Below, one piece after another: positions 4,804 through 9,167 of a stretch of DNA of 9,167 nt. Source of the DNA: Planctomicrobium sp. (GTDB lineage Bacteria > Planctomycetota > Planctomycetia > Planctomycetales > Planctomycetaceae); contig JAJDEL010000714.1 in the NCBI GenBank assembly GCA_029259835.1, forward strand, positions 1 to 9,167, read 5' to 3'. The notes under the pieces were generated by a model. The model did no database searches. It was not told the DNA's origin and saw only the letters and a list, made by a program, of their open reading frames with translations. Both the position numbers and the translations under genes were made by a program. Position 1 is the first letter of the stretch. Each line of letters starts with the position of its first letter.

Positions 4804-6687
4804 TTGACTGACGAAGTGTTTCTGATTCAATCCTTAGAGTTTCTGGAGAGAATCGACGAACAGCAATTACTCTCTGGACGAACTGAATTTCAGGCGCATG
4901 CCGCATTGCAAAAAGGTCACATCAATTGGCTGATGGATCGGCACGATCTTGCTGAGTCTTCTTTTCGTACGTCGGTCGAGATGCTTCAGGCATTGAGTCA
5001 AAGTGATCCTAAGAATTGGACATTCCTAGCACTTTCCAATGTCTGCAACTCTCTGAGTTGTCTATTGGGGGAAACAGGCAACTTCTTCGAAGCTGCGGAG
5101 GTTGCTCGAATAGGAATTGATGCAGCGAAGGCCGCATCTAATGTCGACCCAGGCAACATGGACGCACTTTGGGTTCAGGCGATTGGATACCGTAACCTTT
5201 CAATTGCCGAGCAATCAATGGGGAACGAGGGGACTATCCCAGCTTCGCAGTCTGCAAGCTTGTTTTCGAAACTCTGCGAATTAACTTTACAGAGCCCCAC
5301 GATTGAACAGCTACCTCTGCTTGAATGCACGGTCGATGCCTATCAAGTCCTGGCTTGGCTTTTTGCACAATCAAATGATCTCAACAAGGCTCGCGAGTTT
5401 AGCATTCGAAGTCTTCGCGAACTCGATCAACTGACGGAGTTTAGTGCGAAGATTTCGGAACGCGAAGGAAAAAGAGTCCCTTGGCTCAAATATCGCCAGG
5501 TTGAAAACCAGTTGAGAAAAAATATGAAACTCGGTCGTCACGACGACAAATTTGTGATTTCCCAGACTAATGCAATCGATCCCGAGAACTCACAATGGGT
5601 TTTGCTGAACAGACTGAGCGGAAGAGCATTGCATCCAGAACTCCTCGAGGAAGGAATGATCCCTGGAGAATTCCATGATCAAGACGCAATTGCCCTCGTG
5701 TGGCCAGAGGAACCATTCGCTAGAAAAACAGCGATTGAAGTCATTTCATCTCTCTATAAGCATGTGCAAATTGTGTTGCTGGTTCAAAACTCGTTGCTGG
5801 AGAGGCAGGCACAAAAGCATATGCGACGCGAACATATCCCCATGCGATCTGTCACGTTTGTTTCAGCGCCCACCGACACGCTCTGGTTGCGTGATTTCGG
5901 ACCATTAGGAATTCTCACGGTAGATGGTCGTCGAATGTCTGTCGACGCGACTTATAACCTCATTGGAGGAAATCAAAGATTTCAAGACGACAATGTCCCT
6001 GTAATATTGGGACGAACTCTCGATATTCCGACACTGCAGACTCCGATAAACGTGGACTGGGGTGCAATGGCTTTCAATGGTTCAGGACTAGTCGTCGTCT
6101 CGCAAAGTGTGTTGGAGATGAATCGCCAAATTGGCTTTGACGAACACTATGTGACTAACACTCTGAAAAGACTTACGGGGGTAGAGGCTGTCGTTTATGT
6201 TGAGCCCTTGCAAGGTGAACCAACTGGACACGTTGATTGGTTCATGACATTTACTTCCTCAGACACACTCGTCATTGGTGAATACACGAGTGGCGACACG
6301 GCCAACGCAAAGCTTCTCGATCAGCATGCTCGAACACTCAATGGAGTTCCAACGAAAGTCGGACCATTGAAAGTCGTGCGAATTCCCATGCCTCCTCGAG
6401 GCGAAACCTGGTTCGGAGGGACATACACAAACGTCGTTTTTGCGAATGGCGTTCTACTTGTTCCCAGTTGGCCAAAGTCAGCACCGCAACATCTGGAGCA
6501 AGAAGCACTCGATGTTTACTCAAGACTTCTCCCAAAATGGAAAATCGTATCGATCGACTCCGACCAGTTGGGATTTCGTGAAGGTTCGCTGCACTGCATG
6601 ACAATCAATATCCCAACATCAGCCGCGTCGAAACGACACAAGTCGAAAATCCAGACTGGAATTAAGTTACTCAAGGAACCCTCGTGA
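4804..6687 (+). CDS. TPR domain plus agmatine deiminase / peptidylarginine deiminase family protein
   Basis: Numbering is from the TTG at 4804. Residues 1-235 are helical TPR-like repeats (ALQKGHINWLMDRHDLAESS; LSCLLGETGNFFEAAEVARI; AYQVLAWLFAQSNDLNKARE). Residues about 250-615 are a guanidino-group-modifying domain of the PAD_porph/AguA type. Signatures in order are WLRDFGP (361-367, substrate-binding/catalytic Asp364), GHVDWF (475-480, His476 and Asp478) and GSLHCMT with the nucleophile Cys at 598. All residues needed to hydrolyse a guanidinium to a ureido group and ammonia are therefore present; agmatine, free arginine or peptidyl-arginine are possible substrates. The TPR part suggests a protein partner or target. 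The original start was probably ATG 4603, giving about 694 residues with a membrane anchor, but a TAA at 4762 intervenes. TTG 4804 and ATG 4933 are possible restarts without good ribosome sites. The enzyme family is firm; whether the gene is expressed is uncertain. Confidence 0.85.
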   Translation: MTDEVFLIQSLEFLERIDEQQLLSGRTEFQAHAALQKGHINWLMDRHDLAESSFRTSVEMLQALSQSDPKNWTFLALSNVCNSLSCLLGETGNFFEAAEVARIGIDAAKAASNVDPGNMDALWVQAIGYRNLSIAEQSMGNEGTIPASQSASLFSKLCELTLQSPTIEQLPLLECTVDAYQVLAWLFAQSNDLNKAREFSIRSLRELDQLTEFSAKISEREGKRVPWLKYRQVENQLRKNMKLGRHDDKFVISQTNAIDPENSQWVLLNRLSGRALHPELLEEGMIPGEFHDQDAIALVWPEEPFARKTAIEVISSLYKHVQIVLLVQNSLLERQAQKHMRREHIPMRSVTFVSAPTDTLWLRDFGPLGILTVDGRRMSVDATYNLIGGNQRFQDDNVPVILGRTLDIPTLQTPINVDWGAMAFNGSGLVVVSQSVLEMNRQIGFDEHYVTNTLKRLTGVEAVVYVEPLQGEPTGHVDWFMTFTSSDTLVIGEYTSGDTANAKLLDQHARTLNGVPTKVGPLKVVRIPMPPRGETWFGGTYTNVVFANGVLLVPSWPKSAPQHLEQEALDVYSRLLPKWKIVSIDSDQLGFREGSLHCMTINIPTSAASKRHKSKIQTGIKLLKEPS

Positions 6688-6693
6688 TCAGAC

Positions 6694-6736
6694 CAACGCA
6701 ATTTGACATGCTCGATGAGGAATAGATGTTGCGTTG
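6694..6736 (+). terminator. 8-bp perfect stem just behind the deiminase gene
   Basis: CAACGCAA (6694-6701) pairs exactly with TTGCGTTG (6729-6736) around a 27-nt loop, starting seven bases after the TGA at 6685-6687. There is no T-run, so it is not a canonical rho-independent terminator. Its edges (ACCAAC and GTTGAAT, the latter fitting GTTRRRY) are faintly attC-like, but the site is too short. Its role in ending transcription is inferred from position. Confidence 0.35.
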
Positions 6737-6826
6737 AATTGATCTATCTAACAGTTCAAGCAAAGCTCCATCTTGAGTGGCACAATGACCTCGTCCACCG
6801 TGCCGACCAGTTACCGTGATTTGGAA

Positions 6827-6888
6827 GTCAGACCAATCGACGATTTGAATCGTCGGTGTTGTCGGTCGGATGCTACACCGATGTGCAG
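6827..6888 (+). repeat. 62-bp repeat, copy B, with palindrome
   Basis: This is the second copy of the element at 3862-3923. CGACGATT-TG-AATCGTCG gives 8-bp arms whose centre (TG) is the reverse complement of the centre in copy A (CA). CGGTGT (6854-6859) pairs perfectly with ACACCG (6875-6880), where copy A needs one G-T pair, so the second hairpin is kept despite sequence change. Similarity continues loosely on the right (ATGGC...GCGTAA in both). TCAGACCAA at its left edge recurs at 6688-6696, directly after the deiminase stop codon. The two copies bracket the broken operon. Confidence 0.75.
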
Positions 6889-7057
6889 TGCTGGGCACTA
6901 AATGGCATTTGCGTAAATCCACGCGGCGTTGTCGACCGGAGTCGGTTCTGGCGTCCCACTAAATTGACCCGGACAGGCCCAGCTTGCACTGAATTTCACT
7001 AGTATGCTCAGGTACGCGAGATATTTTTACAACAATTCCGCGACTCACGCCGCAGAG

Positions 7058-7154
7058 GTTAGGCCAACTGAGGGCGGTTGAGAGCGACAGAGTGGAGTTG
7101 CTTTAGGGCGTCTCTTACGCCCGTAAATTAAAATCGCATGCCTGTCCGCCTAAC
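7058..7154 (+). repeat. nested inverted repeats upstream of the sigma factor
   Basis: GTTAGGC (7058-7064) and GCCTAAC (7148-7154) are exact reverse complements facing each other. Inside lies TTTAGGGCGT (7102-7111), a 5-nt loop, then ACGCCC-g-TAAA (7117-7127), a 10-bp stem with one bulged G. A T-run is absent after the inner stem. The outer boxes are in the opposite order to an attC site (GTT first, AAC last), so this is not one attC. It may be a small element's ends or a structured leader. Confidence 0.45.
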
Positions 7155-7292
7155 GCTGTTAAAGGGCAGACATCCCAGCAAGCGTACCATCGACTTTAAA
7201 AATTACTCGAATGTGCAATTCTCGCGAAATTCGTGTCGCAATCGACTTGATCTGCGCCTCTTACACACAAAGGACACGAAAATTGGAGCGGC

Positions 7293-7817
7293 ATGAACGA
7301 ACTGAGTGATGCAATACTCGTGGCACAAACTCGTGCTGGTGAGACGAGGGCTTTTGGCGAACTGGTGGCTCGGTACGAGAATACTGCGCGCGTCGTTGCG
7401 CTCCGGTACGCCGGTCACCATCACTCAGCAGAAGATACCGTGCAGCAGGCGTTTCTCACCGCATTCCAACAACTTGAAACGCTGCGCGATCCGCCGCGGT
7501 TTGGCCCGTGGCTAATGCGGATTGTGCAGCGTGAGGCACAACATCAACGATCGGTTCCGACAACAACAGAGTCGGATATCCCGCAACTGGTGCGAGACGA
7601 CGGCGAACTCACCGACGATATGGAGCAAGCAGTTCAGCTTCTGGATCAGCTTCCCGAACATGAGCGAATTGTCATGACACTTCACTTTCTGGATGGTCAT
7701 TCTACACCGGACATCGCGCGCATGATCGACAAACCGCTTGGCACCGTGACCAAGCAGCTTTCACGAGCAACGCAGCGAATTCAGGCACTCGCGCAACGAC
7801 AGGAGCAAGAAACATGA
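7293..7817 (+). CDS. ECF-type RNA polymerase sigma factor
   Basis: The 174-residue protein has the two-domain plan of extracytoplasmic-function sigma factors and lacks regions 1 and 3. Sigma-2 spans about 17-85: the core-binding part, then SAEDTVQQAFLTAFQQL (the counterpart of DAEDLVQETF in -10 recognition) and FGPWLMRI. Sigma-4 spans about 113-166: LPEHERIVMTLHFLDGHSTP, then DIARMIDKPLGTVTKQLSRA as the -35-binding helix-turn-helix. GGAG ends four bases before the ATG, slightly close; an AAAGGA lies 19 bases upstream. The stop overlaps the next ATG as ATGA, so the next product is translationally coupled and is very likely its regulator. Such pairs normally answer an envelope signal and regulate themselves; no autoregulated promoter could be recognised. 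The region is visibly richer in G+C than the cassette area. Confidence 0.93.
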   Translation: MNELSDAILVAQTRAGETRAFGELVARYENTARVVALRYAGHHHSAEDTVQQAFLTAFQQLETLRDPPRFGPWLMRIVQREAQHQRSVPTTTESDIPQLVRDDGELTDDMEQAVQLLDQLPEHERIVMTLHFLDGHSTPDIARMIDKPLGTVTKQLSRATQRIQALAQRQEQET

Positions 7818-9167
7818 ACACTGACGAGAAATGGCGGAGGCAGTTCGAACAGCTCGCCCATACGCTCGAGGATCGCCCGCGATTGCGATCGCGTGTGATG
7901 GAGCAGATCGAGGAGCGATGTGAGCAGCAAACGCGTGTCGTCGAGCCGCGACGGCCAGCAAAGCTGATGCGACGTCATGTTGTACGTGCCGCGGCGGTGA
8001 GTCTTTCACTGGCGGCTGTGTTGCTGGCGGTATTCATTCTTCCCGGATTTTCGAAGTCCGCGTTCGCTCAGGTGCAGGCTGCACTGCGAAAGATTCAAAC
8101 GGCGGTCATCACGCGGGAGTTCCCGGATCAACCGGGGGTCAACGTGCGGCTTCTGGTGTCGTCACGCCACGATCTGTATCGAATGGAATGGAACGATGGG
8201 GCCATCACCATTCAATCACGCGAGGGTCGTAACCTCACGCTGAATTCAAAAGAGAAGCTCGCCCAGATGACACCGGGAGCCGGTTTTGGACTTGAAGGTG
8301 AACGTCTGGCGCCAAGCGATTTCTTGGATGGGCTACAAAAAGTCAAAGCAGACGCGGTGCGAGTATTAGGAAAGAAGAAGTTTGGGGGACGGGAGCTGGA
8401 CGGTTTTGAACTGCCGCCCGAACGAGGCATGCGGCGCCGAGTCTGGGTTGACCCCGATTCGCATCTTCCGGTGCGCGAAGAGATCACTCCCGCTGTTGCC
8501 AAACAACCGAATGACGACCCGCGAGTTGCCACCCTACGTCCGCCACGATCGACTGTTACCTATGAGTTCAATGTCGATCTGACCGATGAACTGTTTTCGT
8601 TGGACCCGCCTGTTGGCTACGTGTTGGTGGACGCCAGCGACTTCAAATGGCCGGGGCGTGAACTGCCGAAACTGCCAGACGACCTCGATGCTGCCAGTTA
8701 TGTACTCATTCCAGGCCAAGGTATCGGTCTCGCACGTTTCGGGATGAGTAAACAGGAAGTCACCGCCGTGCTTGGCAAGCCCAATGAATTAAATTTGATT
8801 GGCGAACGAAGCGAGGAACGGAAAAACACGGAGGAGGAGATCGCGCGCAAGGCGAAGGAAGAGAATTGGGACAACTTTCGCGTGAACAGGGAGAGGAAAC
8901 GAGTGATGAACCAGAGTCAATCGCTTGTTCGTACGAGCGAAGCGCTGATGTATCAGTCGCTGGGATTTCACGTCGTGGTACGTGATGACACTGGATTGGA
9001 AGAAATCATGTGTTGGCCGAAGAGTTCGGCGTTTCAACAATTCGTCGGCGCGACGGATCTCGGGGTCTCCATGAATAGTTCACCAGCCGACGTGAAAAGA
9101 GTATACGGAGAACCCACTGAGGCAGTCGAATCCGAAAACTCGCAGAGCCTGTACTACGGAAAACTGC
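7814..9167 (+). CDS. membrane-anchored anti-sigma-like protein with LolA-like domain and BamE-like motifs, 3' end beyond the window
   Basis: AGGAG (7801-7805) sits eight bases before the ATG, which overlaps the sigma-factor stop. 451 codons are visible. Residues 1-55 are charged and cytoplasmic (EKWRRQFEQLAHTLEDRPRL), where an anti-sigma segment would bind the sigma factor; no zinc HxxxCxxC motif is present. One membrane segment follows at about 56-79 (VVRAAAVSLSLAAVLLAVFI). Then SAFAQVQAALRKIQTAVITR opens a beta-rich domain (about 85-275) of the LolA/outer-membrane lipoprotein-sorting type, ending with WVDPDSHLPVREE and a TVTYEFNVD strand. Further out, GIGLARFGMSKQEVTAVLGK (about 303-322) and LGVSMNSSPADVKRVYGEP (about 416-434) are two copies of the G-x-S-xx-EV-xxx-LGxP pattern known from BamE/SmpA-like domains. 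They are split by a charged helix (about 331-366). Function as anti-sigma factor and envelope sensor is inferred from coupling and topology. Confidence 0.82.
   Translation, partial: MNTDEKWRRQFEQLAHTLEDRPRLRSRVMEQIEERCEQQTRVVEPRRPAKLMRRHVVRAAAVSLSLAAVLLAVFILPGFSKSAFAQVQAALRKIQTAVITREFPDQPGVNVRLLVSSRHDLYRMEWNDGAITIQSREGRNLTLNSKEKLAQMTPGAGFGLEGERLAPSDFLDGLQKVKADAVRVLGKKKFGGRELDGFELPPERGMRRRVWVDPDSHLPVREEITPAVAKQPNDDPRVATLRPPRSTVTYEFNVDLTDELFSLDPPVGYVLVDASDFKWPGRELPKLPDDLDAASYVLIPGQGIGLARFGMSKQEVTAVLGKPNELNLIGERSEERKNTEEEIARKAKEENWDNFRVNRERKRVMNQSQSLVRTSEALMYQSLGFHVVVRDDTGLEEIMCWPKSSAFQQFVGATDLGVSMNSSPADVKRVYGEPTEAVESENSQSLYYGKL

Larger units (their letters stand above)
6688..7292. other. 605-bp non-coding gap rich in short repeats
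   Basis: I see no credible gene here on either strand; the short open frames lack ribosome sites and recognisable products. It holds the 6694-6736 stem, repeat copy B, a duplicated CACTAAAT (after 6890 and near 6957), the CACTAAATTGACCC stretch described under findings, a 9-bp inverted pair CGGACAGGC (6970-6978) with GCCTGTCCG (7140-7148), and the hairpins at 7058-7154. The right end should contain the sigma-factor promoter, but I could not identify convincing -35 and -10 boxes. Confidence 0.6.

Noticed and set aside
6694..6736. A third attC site with GTTGAAT core
   Set aside because: The span of about 43 bp is too short and lacks the unpaired spacer and extrahelical bases, although the cores look similar.
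7058..7154. An attC site formed by GTTAGGC and GCCTAAC
   Set aside because: attC needs AAC at the 5' box and GTT at the 3' box; here the order is reversed, and no stem with extrahelical bases joins them.
7203..8009. Minus-strand frames opposite the sigma factor and anti-sigma-like gene
   Set aside because: They are shadows of well-supported plus-strand genes and have no ribosome sites or recognisable domains.

Overview
The window looks like an accessory stretch of a Planctomycetota chromosome. This is an inference from gene content: an ECF sigma factor translationally coupled to a membrane protein with a LolA-like domain, a RecO/BamD-like lipoprotein pair, remnants of EF-hand and calcineurin-type phosphoesterase genes, and integron-type attC sites. 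No single sequence proves the phylum, and no rRNA, tRNA, CRISPR array or transposase gene was seen.

Layout. Positions 1-2256 (minus strand) hold a likely two-gene unit: recO (1513-2256), then a TPR-containing BamD/YfiO-type lipoprotein (1-1413, continuing off the left edge). Positions 2443 to about 3853 (plus strand) look like integron gene cassettes without an integrase: an unknown gene with a CxxH/CxxC cluster, attC-like site 1 (2960-3047), a small exported DUF4177-like protein (3116-3448), attC-like site 2 (3492-3582), and a truncated SnoaL/NTF2-like gene (3611-3853) that contains a 13-bp perfect inverted repeat. attC site 2 is the stronger of the two. It folds into a 17-bp stem with two extrahelical bases on one arm and an unpaired spacer next to AAC/GTT core boxes.

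Positions 3862-6888 are bracketed by two 62-bp direct repeats (52/62 identical, ungapped) carrying a near-perfect palindrome. Between them lie a fused remnant of a metallophosphoesterase C-terminus and an EF-hand, a small secreted-protein gene broken by an in-frame TAA (4286-4615), and a TPR plus agmatine/peptidylarginine-deiminase gene. The natural N-terminus of the deiminase gene (4603-4764) is separated from the intact body (4804-6687) by a second in-frame TAA. The deiminase catalytic motifs are all present, so the enzyme body is either recently disabled or expressed from an internal start.

Positions 6688-7292 are non-coding and rich in palindromes and repeats. From 7293 to the right edge the sequence becomes visibly richer in G+C and returns to well-organised coding DNA: an ECF sigma factor overlapping by four bases (ATGA) a membrane-anchored partner that carries a LolA-like periplasmic domain and two BamE-like motifs. 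The overall picture is a conserved repair/envelope unit and a sigma-factor unit separated by about 5 kb of mobile, partly decaying cargo.
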